Shown here one piece after another: positions 53,718 to 62,109 of a stretch of DNA of 64,000 bases. The notes below the pieces were generated by a model. The model had not been told where the DNA came from. It was given only the letters and a program-made list of their open reading frames with translations, and made no database searches. Positions within the stretch are counted from its first letter, which is position 1. Each line of letters begins with the position of its first letter. The position numbers and the translations under genes are program-made. The stretch comes from Bacillus_CJ salitolerans. GTDB taxonomy: Bacteria > Bacillota > Bacilli > Bacillales > SA4. The stretch spans positions 1 to 64,000 of the forward strand of contig NZ_JBHUEM010000014.1 of the NCBI RefSeq assembly GCF_042680805.1, given 5' to 3'.

Positions 53718-54444
53718 ACAATACTTTACTTAAAAACACTTTTGTTCGATTGTTCTGAGGGTTTCCGAATAGTTCTTCTGGTATATTCTGCTCGACAATA
53801 TAGCCGCCATCCATGAATAGGACTCTGTCCCCTACCTCTTTCGCAAAACCCATCTCATGGGTAACCACGACCATCGTCATACCTTCTTTAGCGAGCTGCT
53901 TCATTACCTCTAAAACTTCCCCAACTACCTCTGGGTCAAGGGATGAAGTAGGTTCATCAAATAACATTATTTTTGGATTCATGGCTAATGCTCTTGCAAT
54001 GGCAACTCTCTGTTTTTGACCACCTGATAGCTCTCCTGGGTAGGAATTTGCTTTTTCTCGTAAGCCTACTTTATCGAGTAAAGCATAAGCGTGTTTCTGT
54101 GCCTCCTCATTTGTTTGGTTCAATACTTTCATAGGAGATAGAATGATATTTTCTATCACTGTTTTATGTGGAAATAAATTAAATTGCTGAAACACCATAC
54201 CAACATTTTGTCTAACGAGGTTTATGTTTACTTTCGTATCTGTAATATCAAACTCATTAACAATCACTTGACCACCTGTAATGTTCTCTAATCTATTCAA
54301 ACATCGTAAAAACGTACTTTTCCCAGAGCCAGATGGTCCTATTACACAAACAACCTCTCGCTCTTCTACCTCAACGGAGATGTCCTTTAACACTTCCAGA
54401 TCTCCAAATGATTTCTTGAGATTTTTCACTTGAATGATACTCAT
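53716..54444 (-). CDS. glnQ: Polar amino acid ABC transporter ATPase (GlnQ-like)
   Basis: 242 aa from ATG 54444, whose ATGA overlaps the stop of the upstream gene; an in-frame ATG at 54531 is inside that gene. Walker A GPSGSGKST, Q-loop VFQQFNLF, signature LSGGQKQRVAIARAL, Walker B IMLFDEPTS and the switch His in VVTHE are complete. Powers uptake of glutamine or a related polar amino acid with the fused binding-permease protein. Confidence 0.93.
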   Translation of the reverse strand: MSIIQVKNLKKSFGDLEVLKDISVEVEEREVVCVIGPSGSGKSTFLRCLNRLENITGGQVIVNEFDITDTKVNINLVRQNVGMVFQQFNLFPHKTVIENIILSPMKVLNQTNEEAQKHAYALLDKVGLREKANSYPGELSGGQKQRVAIARALAMNPKIMLFDEPTSSLDPEVVGEVLEVMKQLAKEGMTMVVVTHEMGFAKEVGDRVLFMDGGYIVEQNIPEELFGNPQNNRTKVFLSKVL

Positions 54445-55892
54445 CGTACTTGATACCTCTTTTCCACATAATTCGAAAGCAAGGTCAGTCCATAAATTAA
54501 GACGAAATACATGACTCCTGCTAACAGCCATAATGTAAAGACGTCATACGTTTTTGCAATGACGACCTCTGTTTTTTGAGTTAGTTCAGCTATCCCGATA
54601 ACGGAAAGAAGTGAAGTATCCTTTAAACTAATGATTCCTTGGTTTGCAAACGCTGGGAGCATTCTCCTTAGAGCTTGTGGAAGTATGACATACCTCATCG
54701 TTTGTCCACCTGTTAATCCGAGAGAGCGCGCTGCCTCGGTTTGTCCTTTATCAATGGATTGTATACCAGCTCGAATAATTTCAGCGATGTACGCTCCGGC
54801 ATTCACACTAACTGCAATGACACCAGCTGTAATCGGCTCCATCGAAATCCAGGAAAAAGATGTGAGTCCAAAGTAAATAAAGTAGAGTTGAACGAGTATT
54901 GGGGTTCCCCGTATGGCATTAATAAAAATGGTACCGATCCATTGTAGTAATTTAATAGAAGATAAGCGGAATAAGGCAATGATTAATCCAATAAAGAAAC
55001 CGATTGTTAAGGCGAGAACTGTTATGATAATGGTTATTTTTAAGCCTTCTAAGAGAAACGGAAAGGCATAGGCGATATTTTCCATCAAATTCACATCCTT
55101 TAAAGAAGAAGCGCGCTCAATTAGGCGCGCTTCTTCTTTAAAGGATAAATATGTGTTTAGTATCTCATCGTACTTTCCACTATCACGAAGGTTTTGTAAT
55201 CCATCATTTATTTTCTCAAGTAGATCTTGATTTTCTCCTTTTTTAACAGCAATTCCGTATTGGTCACCATTTAAACGCTCACCTACAATTTTTAAGCCAA
55301 GACTTTCATTTTGACCAATCGCATAGGCGACAACTGGATAATCTTCAATGAGCACGTCGGCATTTCCATTTGCGACTTCTTGGAACATCGACGGACTATC
55401 ATCAAATAAGCGAACCTCAGCATTGTACTCAGCCGCTAATTCATCTGCTTTGTCAGCACCTGTCGTTCCTTTCTTTACAGCAATCAATTTCCCTGATAAA
55501 TCCTCAGGACTTGTAATATCACTGTTATCAGCTGCTACTACAAGGGTTAAGCCCGCATCAAAATATGGATTAGAAAAGTCTACCTTTTCTTTTCGGTCCT
55601 CTGTAATACTCATTCCTGCAATAGCAACATCAAGATTATCTGATAGCAAGGCTGGAATAATTCCCTTGAAATCCATTGGCTTGATTTCAATTTCGAGTCC
55701 TTGATCTTCAGCAATTGCATGGATTAAATCAATATCAATTCCTTTGTACTCTCCATCTTCCTCAAATTCAAAGGGTGGGTAAGTAGTGTCAACCCCAACT
55801 ATGTACGTCTTGTCAGAGTTTCCCGAACTGCCGCAGGCGGATAAGAGTAGCGACAAAATGGCGATAATACTAAGCAAATACCATTTTTTCAT
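54441..55892 (-). CDS. Fused amino acid-binding lipoprotein and permease
   Basis: 483 aa. Lipoprotein signal peptide with lipobox LLSAC (Cys near residue 20), SBP_bac_3 domain about 27-250 (VDTTYPPFEFEEDGEYKGID; GMSITEDRKEKVDFSNPY), then a HisM/GlnP-type permease about 275-480 with the EAARSLGLTGGQTMRYVILP loop that contacts the ATPase. Binding protein and permease are joined by a linker encoded by a perfect 22-bp-arm inverted repeat. An internal RBS (AAAGGA) and ATG at about 55084 would let the permease also be made alone. Specificity probably glutamine or arginine. Confidence 0.9.
   Translation of the reverse strand: MKKWYLLSIIAILSLLLSACGSSGNSDKTYIVGVDTTYPPFEFEEDGEYKGIDIDLIHAIAEDQGLEIEIKPMDFKGIIPALLSDNLDVAIAGMSITEDRKEKVDFSNPYFDAGLTLVVAADNSDITSPEDLSGKLIAVKKGTTGADKADELAAEYNAEVRLFDDSPSMFQEVANGNADVLIEDYPVVAYAIGQNESLGLKIVGERLNGDQYGIAVKKGENQDLLEKINDGLQNLRDSGKYDEILNTYLSFKEEARLIERASSLKDVNLMENIAYAFPFLLEGLKITIIITVLALTIGFFIGLIIALFRLSSIKLLQWIGTIFINAIRGTPILVQLYFIYFGLTSFSWISMEPITAGVIAVSVNAGAYIAEIIRAGIQSIDKGQTEAARSLGLTGGQTMRYVILPQALRRMLPAFANQGIISLKDTSLLSVIGIAELTQKTEVVIAKTYDVFTLWLLAGVMYFVLIYGLTLLSNYVEKRYQVR
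55095..55146. repeat. Perfect inverted repeat inside the fused transporter gene
   Basis: Arms of 22 nt (ATCCTTTAAAGAAGAAGCGC plus GC) and an 8-nt loop, at the junction between the binding and permease domains. Stem strength and the T-rich 3' side on the minus strand suggest a former intergenic terminator now read as codons. Confidence 0.9.
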
Positions 55893-56051
55893 ATGATCTT
55901 TCCCCTTTCGTAGTTTCGTTATTTTATGGTGTTTATGGTTGTCACAATAATATTGATATTACGATACACGAAGCAATATGAGTGTTTTTATTGACTGACA
56001 CTCTTAATGGCTATGAAAGGCGAGAGAAAATTATGAGGAATTTTTTATGAA

Positions 56052-56230
56052 GAACAAAAGGTGCAAGCGCCCATTTAGACTAAGGCAGAGCAAAGGTTCT
56101 GTCATGAAAAAAGGTGGTCTTCCCTTTAATTCATGACAGGTTATTTGACCTAGAGTGGCTGGGTGCTGGAGCTGGATTTAGCAGTAACTTTTTATAAACT
56201 AAACACCAGAAACGTATACTTTCTTAACAT
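56052..56230 (+). repeat. Dispersed structured intergenic repeat, copy C
   Basis: Shares GGTGCAAGCGCCC, TTAGACTAAGGCAGAGCAAA, the CTGTCATG..CATGACAG stem, GTGGCTGGGTGCTGGAGCTG and TATAAACTAAACAC with copies A and B. It fills most of the 55893-56301 gap, which has no gene. Confidence 0.88.
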
Positions 56231-56235
56231 ATGAG

Positions 56236-56282
56236 AAAAGAAGGGCTTGTCCCCCACCTTGTAGAGGACAAGCCCTTCTTTT
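56236..56282 (-). terminator. Terminator of the hydroxyacid dehydrogenase gene
   Basis: AGAAGGGCTTGTCC and GGACAAGCCCTTCT pair around 14 nt, flanked by A and T tracts. Confidence 0.85.
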
Positions 56283-56301
56283 CATATTTGTATAATTTTT
56301 T

Positions 56302-57282
56302 TTAGTTTTCAACCAATTCACGGTTCACGAGACAAGCTGGAATTTGCCCATTTAATCCTTGAATGAGGTTAGTTGCTGCTACTTCTGCCATTTTTATTCT
56401 TGTTGAAATACTCGCGGATCCGATATGAGGGAGTACTATGACATTTGGTAATGTAAGTAATGGATGATTTAATGGTACCGGTTCATGCTCAAATACATCT
56501 AGCCCTGCCCCCCATATTTGACGATTATGTAATGCATCATATAAGTCTTGCTCGTTTACCATTCCGCCTCTTGCAACATTAATTAAAATCGCAGATGATT
56601 TCATTAAGTCTAACTCACGTCTTGCAATTAAATTTCTGGTTTGTTCTGTAAAAGGAGCTAGCAGAACAACATAGTCTGATTGAGCCAATAATGTATCCAG
56701 ATCAACGTATGAAGCACCTAGCGTTTCTTCGGCTTCAATTTTTCTAGTTCGATTATGATAGAGAATATTCATATTGAACCCCATTGCACGTCTAGCTACT
56801 GCTTCTCCAATCCGACCCATTCCGATAATTCCAATTGTGGCTCCATATACATCCTGACCTGTTAACAGCATAGGAGACCAAGACTTCCACTCTCCGGTAC
56901 GAACGAATTCTGAAGCCTCTGGAATTCGTCTTGCTGTAGCCATTAATAACGAAAAGGTTAAATCAGCGGTTGCCTCTGTTAATACACCTGGAGTATTGGT
57001 AACCATAATACCTTTTTCAGTCGCTGCTTTGATATCAATATTATTAAAACCTACTGCTAAATTACTGATAACCTTTAACTTGTTACCTTTTTCGATTAGG
57101 CTTTCGTCAATGCTATCTGTCAGCATACTGAAAAGACCATCGACCGTTGCTATTTTTTCCTCCAGCACCTCTTTTGGTACTGGAATGTCTTCTTCGTCCC
57201 ACATCGTGACATTACATTCATTCTTTAATAGTTGAAGTGCGTTGTCAGGTATTTTTCTGGTGATATATATACTAGGTTTCAT
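56302..57282 (-). CDS. D-isomer-specific 2-hydroxyacid dehydrogenase (glyoxylate reductase type)
   Basis: 326 aa from ATG 57282 (RBS GAGAGGAAG); the in-frame start at 57300 overlaps the RBS. Nucleotide-binding GMGRIGEAVARR near 150, substrate Arg in NVARGGMVNE, catalytic Glu in DVFEHEPVP, and His in LPHIGSAS. Closest in layout to glyoxylate/hydroxypyruvate/gluconate 2-dehydrogenases. NAD(P)H-linked reduction of a small 2-keto acid. Monocistronic. Confidence 0.9.
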   Translation of the reverse strand: MKPSIYITRKIPDNALQLLKNECNVTMWDEEDIPVPKEVLEEKIATVDGLFSMLTDSIDESLIEKGNKLKVISNLAVGFNNIDIKAATEKGIMVTNTPGVLTEATADLTFSLLMATARRIPEASEFVRTGEWKSWSPMLLTGQDVYGATIGIIGMGRIGEAVARRAMGFNMNILYHNRTRKIEAEETLGASYVDLDTLLAQSDYVVLLAPFTEQTRNLIARRELDLMKSSAILINVARGGMVNEQDLYDALHNRQIWGAGLDVFEHEPVPLNHPLLTLPNVIVLPHIGSASISTRIKMAEVAATNLIQGLNGQIPACLVNRELVEN

Positions 57283-57425
57283 TTTATAACTTCCTCTCAA
57301 TTAATTTCCTACTCTATTGTAAAACAATCTGGGTCTGAAACAAAAACTTTCTATTTTACTTTTTTCATTAATCCTATTTAATCTATATAGTAGAGAAAAT
57401 ACATTCAAGAAAGAAGGAGTATGAT

Positions 57426-57764
57426 ATGAACAACAAAGTAATTCTAGTTAGTTCTGATCAACTTGGCAAAGGAGATTCGCAGTTAGGAGAAGGAGTACTT
57501 GAGACGTTCTTTACTCTGCTCAAGCAACGTGCAGATAAACCAGCTGCCATTTTCCTCATGAACAGCGGCGTGTTCACTTGTACAGAGCATTCATTAGTTT
57601 CAGTTCATTTAGTAGAGCTTGAAAAAGCTGGGATTCCGGTTCTTGCTTGTAAAACATGTGTTGACTATTACGAGCTTAGTGACAAGCTTGTAGCAGGAGA
57701 AATTAGTAGTATGACCCATTTTATCGAATTAGCCAGTCAATTTGAAGTATTGACAATCTCATAG
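57426..57764 (+). CDS. DsrE-like protein (YedF C-terminal type)
   Basis: 112 aa. Similar to the DsrE-like C-terminal domain of YedF: MNNKVILVSSDQLGKGDSQL, GVFTCTEHS and PVLACKTCVDYYEL with Cys in positions expected for sulfur handling. The N-terminal TusA-like domain of YedF is absent. Likely a sulfur-relay or thiol protein; no selenium genes are near. RBS GAAGGAGTATG. Confidence 0.75.
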   Translation: MNNKVILVSSDQLGKGDSQLGEGVLETFFTLLKQRADKPAAIFLMNSGVFTCTEHSLVSVHLVELEKAGIPVLACKTCVDYYELSDKLVAGEISSMTHFIELASQFEVLTIS

Positions 57765-57773
57765 CATTACCTA

Positions 57774-57804
57774 GACCCGCATCCCAAAAGGTGCGGTCTT
57801 TTTT
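57774..57804 (+). terminator. Terminator of the DsrE-like gene
   Basis: GACCCGCA and TGCGGTC pair around 10 nt, followed by six T. Confidence 0.8.
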
Positions 57805-58015
57805 ATAGATTCCAAGTACTATTCAAGAAAAAGTGCGTAATACTTTAGAACTATTATTCTCTATTGAATTGTAGGAAAATTTAATCAATTTTGCGAAATC
57901 CCTAGATATACACTAAATGATTTACATTTTATGGCGATAAATGATTTGTATTCGTTTACATTTTGGTAGAAATATTTAATAAAAACATACCTAACATATA
58001 CTGGAGGACAACCAA

Positions 58016-58588
58016 GTGGTCTATGACGGAATTATTTTATCAATTATTATTGCACTGTTTCGTGGTGGGAATTTCAAAGGAATTGCAGAGTTAAAGTTTA
58101 AAATGGGGTGGGTTTTTCCTGCACTACTCGGATTCCAACTCATCATCTTCTACTTTCAAAACAAAATTGAGTGGGTCGGTATCGTGAGTAACTATGCCTT
58201 TATGGCCGTTTACGTAATAGGACTATATTTTTTATGGCTCAATCGCCATCATTCTAGCTTCATGGTCATTTTTATTGGTGTGCTTCTTAATTTTATCGTA
58301 ATGGCAGTCAACGGAGGAAGAATGCCTGTTTCAGTAGAGGCAGCTTCATTTATAGATCCATATTATTTAGAAGCCATGAAAGAGGGCTTATATGCAAAGC
58401 ATGCCATGATTACAGATTCAACTATCCTTTCATTCTTAGGTGATATCATTCCTCTTACGGCACCTTATCCTCGTGAGCAGGTTATCAGTATTGGCGATGT
58501 CATTATGAATGTCGGGATCTTCATCTTTATACAAAAGCTAATGGTCAACAAGAAGATGAAAGAAAACAATGTGGCTACAAGTCACTAG
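58016..58588 (+). CDS. DUF5317-type membrane protein
   Basis: 190 aa with five or so membrane helices. Recognised by FRGGNFKGIAELKFKMGWVF near the N-terminus and NGGRMPVS in the middle, both typical of DUF5317. GTG start behind TGGAGGAC. Function unknown. It is 18 bases upstream of the first of seven identical-type peptide genes, which precede a GGDEF/HD-GYP protein, so it may export, cleave or sense the peptides (inference). The His/Asp pattern of a known peptidase is not evident. Confidence 0.75.
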   Translation: MVYDGIILSIIIALFRGGNFKGIAELKFKMGWVFPALLGFQLIIFYFQNKIEWVGIVSNYAFMAVYVIGLYFLWLNRHHSSFMVIFIGVLLNFIVMAVNGGRMPVSVEAASFIDPYYLEAMKEGLYAKHAMITDSTILSFLGDIIPLTAPYPREQVISIGDVIMNVGIFIFIQKLMVNKKMKENNVATSH

Positions 58589-58606
58589 AACAGGAGGTGA
58601 AAAATC

Positions 58607-58699
58607 GTGAAGGCTAGTAAGAAAAATATCCTACTTAATCTATTAGTGATTGGCTCTGCTATCGTTGCGTTAACTTCTGGTTGGAAATTTGGTGGGTGA
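58607..58699 (+). CDS. TSGWKFGG peptide 1
   Basis: 30 aa, GTG start 9 bases after CAGGAGGTGA. Begins MKASKKNILLNLLVIGSAIV and ends ALTSGWKFGG. A short basic head, a 15-residue hydrophobic stretch and an invariant aromatic tail suggest a membrane-inserted or exported signal precursor. First of seven tandem copies. It differs from copies 2-6 at residue 5 (Lys for Thr) and in the start codon. Confidence 0.85.
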   Translation: MKASKKNILLNLLVIGSAIVALTSGWKFGG

Positions 58700-58733
58700 T
58701 TCTAAAAAAAATCGTTTAAAAGGAGGGATTCTC

Positions 58734-58826
58734 ATGAAAGCTTCTACGAAAAATATTCTACTTAATCTGTTAGTGATTGGCTCTGCTATCGTTGCGTTAA
58801 CTTCTGGTTGGAAATTTGGTGGGTGA
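58734..58826 (+). CDS. TSGWKFGG peptide 2
   Basis: 30 aa, ATG start 7 bases after AAAAGGAGGGA. Begins MKASTKNILLNLLVIGSAIV. 127 bp after copy 1; repeat unit including its RBS is about 126 bp and almost identical to copies 3-6. Confidence 0.9.
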   Translation: MKASTKNILLNLLVIGSAIVALTSGWKFGG

Positions 58827-58859
58827 TTTTAAAAAAATCGTTTGAAAGGAGGGATTCTC

Positions 58860-58952
58860 ATGAAAGCTTCTACGAAAAATATCCTACTTAATCTGTTAGT
58901 GATTGGCTCTGCTATCGTTGCGTTAACTTCTGGCTGGAAATTTGGTGGGTGA
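58860..58952 (+). CDS. TSGWKFGG peptide 3
   Basis: Same 30-aa product as copy 2, own RBS AAAGGAGGGA. Synonymous changes only (for example GGC for GGT before Trp). Confidence 0.9.
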   Translation: MKASTKNILLNLLVIGSAIVALTSGWKFGG

Positions 58953-58985
58953 TTCTAAAAAAATCGTTTAAAAGGAGGGATTCTC

Positions 58986-59078
58986 ATGAAAGCTTCTACG
59001 AAAAATATCCTACTTAATCTGTTAGTTATTGGATCAGCTATCGTTGCGTTAACTTCTGGTTGGAAATTTGGCGGGTGA
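58986..59078 (+). CDS. TSGWKFGG peptide 4
   Basis: Same 30-aa product, own RBS. Several synonymous changes (GTT ATT GGA TCA for GTG ATT GGC TCT), indicating selection on the protein rather than only recent copying. Confidence 0.9.
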   Translation: MKASTKNILLNLLVIGSAIVALTSGWKFGG

Positions 59079-59111
59079 TACTAAAAAAATCGTTTGAAAG
59101 GAGGGATTCTC

Positions 59112-59204
59112 ATGAAAGCTTCTACGAAAAATATCCTACTTAATCTGTTAGTGATTGGATCAGCTATCGTTGCGTTAACTTCTGGCTGGAAATTTGGTGG
59201 GTGA
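59112..59204 (+). CDS. TSGWKFGG peptide 5
   Basis: Same 30-aa product, own RBS, 126 bp after copy 4. Confidence 0.9.
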   Translation: MKASTKNILLNLLVIGSAIVALTSGWKFGG

Positions 59205-59236
59205 TTTTAAAAAAAACGTTTAAAAGGAGGGTTCTC

Positions 59237-59329
59237 ATGAAAGCTTCTACGAAAAATATAATACTTAATCTGTTAGTGATTGGCTCTGCTATCGTTGCGT
59301 TAACTTCTGGTTGGAAATTTGGTGGGTGA
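59237..59329 (+). CDS. TSGWKFGG peptide 6
   Basis: Same product (MKASTKNIILNLL: Leu9 replaced by Ile), own RBS AAAAGGAGGG, 125 bp after copy 5. Confidence 0.9.
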   Translation: MKASTKNIILNLLVIGSAIVALTSGWKFGG

Positions 59330-59367
59330 TGGTAAAAATTTACTCATATAAAATGGAGGAAAATGTA

Positions 59368-59460
59368 ATGAAGAGTACTATAAAAAATGCTATTATAAAT
59401 CTATTAGTAATTGGCTCTGTTATTGTTTCCCTAACATCTGGATGGAAGTTCGGAGGGTAA
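59368..59460 (+). CDS. TSGWKFGG peptide 7 (divergent)
   Basis: 30 aa, MKSTIKNAIINLLVIGSVIV then SLTSGWKFGG. DNA differs at many positions, including in the codons of the tail (GGATGGAAGTTCGGAGGG), while the last eight residues are unchanged. That is direct evidence of purifying selection on TSGWKFGG. RBS ATGGAGGA. Last copy before a terminator. Confidence 0.9.
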   Translation: MKSTIKNAIINLLVIGSVIVSLTSGWKFGG

Positions 59461-59475
59461 CGATAGCAATAAACG

Positions 59476-59506
59476 AAGAGAGGACCATTCCTCTCTTATT
59501 TCATTT
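59476..59506 (+). terminator. Terminator of the peptide array
   Basis: AAGAGAGG and CCTCTCTT pair around ACCATT, followed by a T-rich tract. Read-through would reach the GGDEF/HD-GYP gene 9-18 bases later, so it may set the peptide-to-enzyme ratio. Confidence 0.75.
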
Positions 59507-59514
59507 TAGCGAGC

Positions 59515-61371
59515 GTGATCAGAATGTCTATCAAGAATCAAGTAAATCATATTTATGCTGGAAGCGTTTGTATAACCGGAATCATATTATTTTTTCTCCA
59601 TACTCAATTACAGGTTGAGGAGCTTTCAAGCTGGGTTCTTATTTATGTTTTAACTGGCGCTGTCCTACTGTTAAATCATTTTAATATTATTCTTCCATTT
59701 TCTGGGGATTTCATCTCAATGGATTCGGCCATTTATTTAGCTTGTATTTTTACATTTGGGTTTGAGTTTCCCTTGCTCGTTTTATTTTTCAGTAGCATTG
59801 CCTATGCCTTTATCAATATTCGAATTGCATGGTGGAAGCATATTTTCAACTTTGCCAATTACTCCATAATGATCATAGCTACCTATTATGTGTTTACATT
59901 CTCAGGTGGACAACCTGGGGCGATTGAATTTACTAGTATTGTCCCTTATATTCTTTCTCTTACCGTGTATTTTTTCTTAAACATATTTATTATGTGGTTC
60001 TATTTCTATCTATCCGGAAGTCAGTCCGTTCTGGATATGGTGAAAGAAGCGATACGCAAGGAAATATTAAAAGAATTTTTTACAGGGTATTTAAGTACAC
60101 TTGTTCTTTCACTAGTTTTAACTATTTTAATCAATACAGCACCGATTTTTGGTCTCTTTCTATTTATCGTTTTATCCATCATCCTATCCTTCGCTTTCAG
60201 AAAGTTTTTCTCTCTTTACAAGGATGAAGAGGAAAAGGCTAACAAAGATTTCTTAACCGGCCTTTACAATCATGGATACTTTAAATTAAAGCTGGATGAT
60301 ATGCTTTCGAAAAATGAGGAGGGTTCAACCTTTACAGTTGCTCTTCTTGATATAGATGATTTTAAAAAATACAATGATCAAAACGGCCATTTACAGGGGG
60401 ATGAGCTCCTTAAGTTCTTCGGCCATTATTTAGAAGATAAAATGAAAAGTACTGCATACCTCGCAGCAAGATATGGAGGCGAGGAATTTGGTGTTATTTT
60501 TCCAAAATCCACAAAAAGTGATGCTTATATGTTTTTAAATACAATTCGTAAAGAACTTAACGATACGGTCTTCAAGGGAGTTGATGACCTACCACTTGGG
60601 TGTATTTCATTTTCAGCAGGCGTTATTGAATATGAAAAAGGCACTTACGGCTCATCGGAACTGTTGTCAAAAGCGGATAAGGCTCTTTATTTTGCAAAAG
60701 CACAAGGGAAAAACAATGTTCAAGTATATTTAGAAGGAAATAATCTATACGACGATGAGATGTTAATCTTTAAAGAAGTTGATGCCTTAGAGCAACAGCT
60801 TCAAATCTTTTTATCAAAAGATATTTATACGTATCAACATAGTAAGCGTGTTTTTAAATATGCAGCAGACTTTAGTGAGAAATTAGCTTTAAGTAATGTC
60901 GAAAAAAGAATCTTAATTCTTGGTGCCCTCATCCATGATATTGGAAAGCTTGAAATTCCGCGAGATGTAATAAATAAAAAAGGAAAGCTAGAGCTGCATG
61001 AGTGGGAAATGATGAAGCGCCATGTTACGTATGGCAAAGAAATAATCTCATCTATAAAAAAATATGATGAATTACTTCCACTAATTGAATTACACCATGA
61101 GCGCTATGATGGTATGGGGTATCCATATGGATTAAAAGGAAACAATATCCCAAAGCTTGCCCGAATTCTTTGTATAATTGATTCGTTTGATGCTATGACT
61201 ACTGAGCGGCCCTATCAAAAAATTAAGACGTTCTCTCAAGGAATTGTGGAATTAAGAAAATGCGCAGGGCAACAATTCGATTCTGCATACATTGAACCAT
61301 TTATCGAAATGATTCAGGAAAACTATAAAGATCGTATTGCTAGTGAACAACAAATGATTGGTACGACGTAA
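59515..61371 (+). CDS. Membrane GGDEF/HD-GYP cyclic-di-GMP protein
   Basis: 618 aa (GTG 59515 or ATG 59524). Seven or so N-terminal membrane helices to about 235 form a sensor. GGDEF domain about 240-385 with active site GGEEF near 321; the RxxD inhibitory site is replaced (STAYLAAR), so no product inhibition is expected. HD-GYP domain about 410-600 with HDIGK near 474 and HHERYDGMGYP. HD-GYP proteins hydrolyse c-di-GMP. Both active sites look intact, so it could switch between synthesis and breakdown. Its place after seven peptide genes makes those peptides plausible ligands of the sensor (inference). Confidence 0.9.
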   Translation: MIRMSIKNQVNHIYAGSVCITGIILFFLHTQLQVEELSSWVLIYVLTGAVLLLNHFNIILPFSGDFISMDSAIYLACIFTFGFEFPLLVLFFSSIAYAFINIRIAWWKHIFNFANYSIMIIATYYVFTFSGGQPGAIEFTSIVPYILSLTVYFFLNIFIMWFYFYLSGSQSVLDMVKEAIRKEILKEFFTGYLSTLVLSLVLTILINTAPIFGLFLFIVLSIILSFAFRKFFSLYKDEEEKANKDFLTGLYNHGYFKLKLDDMLSKNEEGSTFTVALLDIDDFKKYNDQNGHLQGDELLKFFGHYLEDKMKSTAYLAARYGGEEFGVIFPKSTKSDAYMFLNTIRKELNDTVFKGVDDLPLGCISFSAGVIEYEKGTYGSSELLSKADKALYFAKAQGKNNVQVYLEGNNLYDDEMLIFKEVDALEQQLQIFLSKDIYTYQHSKRVFKYAADFSEKLALSNVEKRILILGALIHDIGKLEIPRDVINKKGKLELHEWEMMKRHVTYGKEIISSIKKYDELLPLIELHHERYDGMGYPYGLKGNNIPKLARILCIIDSFDAMTTERPYQKIKTFSQGIVELRKCAGQQFDSAYIEPFIEMIQENYKDRIASEQQMIGTT

Positions 61372-61401
61372 GGAGAAGCGAACAACAGCTTCTCCTTTTT
61401 T
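61370..61401 (+). terminator. Terminator of the GGDEF/HD-GYP gene
   Basis: AAGGAGAAGC and GCTTCTCCTT pair around 8 nt, followed by TTTTTG. Confidence 0.85.
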
Positions 61402-61449
61402 GTTTGTCATACATTAGATAGCAGTGAGTACGCAAAACGAAAAATGAGG

Positions 61450-61835
61450 GAAGTAAAACTCACAATGGGGTAAGTAAAAGGCGGACGGGGTAAGTAAATT
61501 AGAAAATGGAGTAAGTAATACGCCGATCGGGGTAAGTAAACGAATGTAAAGGTAAGTAAACAGGCAATCGAGGTAAGTAAATTAGAAAATGGGGTAAGTA
61601 ATATGCCGATCGGGGTAAGTAAACGAATGTAAAGGTAAGTAAACAGGCATTCGAGGTAAGTAAATTAGAAATTGGGGTAAGTAATATGCCGATCGGGGTA
61701 AGTAAACGATTGCAAAGGTAAGTAAACAGGCAATCGAGGTAAGTAAATTAGAAAATGGGGTAAGTAATACGCCGATCGGGATAAGTAAACGAATGCAAGG
61801 GTAAGTAAACAGGCAATCGAGGTAAGTAAATTAGA
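61450..61835. repeat. GGTAAGTAAA array with 83-bp higher-order unit
   Basis: Nineteen TAAGTAA-type motifs at 20-21 bp steps (61471, 61491, 61512, 61533, 61553 and so on to 61823). Every fourth motif repeats with its spacer: units start at 61533, 61616, 61699 and 61782, 83 bp apart. No ORF. The rest of the gap, 61836-62069, shows nothing I can name. Confidence 0.95.
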
Positions 61836-62069
61836 AGAATAGAGGGATGGATACGATGATTATCCCCTCACCAATGTGGAAAAGATAAAAATACAGTTAT
61901 ACGGTAGAGCAAGGACCTAGCTATGTCTATCCAAACATTATTTAAACCATTATAAAAGACACGATTACACCTCTTTTTTTAAAATTGTAGATTAAAAAAA
62001 CACGTTTATAGAGAAGTTAATAAACATGTAGGTTCGCTGTGCGTGGAAATGTAACGATCACCATTAAAA

Positions 62070-62109
62070 AATAACGGGAAGATGAGTATGTTCATCTTCC
62101 CGTTATTTT
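62070..62109 (-). terminator. Terminator of the chromate transporter genes
   Basis: AATAACGGGAAGATG and CATCTTCCCGTTATT pair around 8 nt, ending at the stop codon of the second gene. Confidence 0.85.

Noticed and set aside
61450..61835. CRISPR-like appearance of regularly spaced GGTAAGTAAA motifs
   Set aside because: The motif is only about 10 bp, the spacers are themselves repeated every 83 bp, and no cas gene is in the window.
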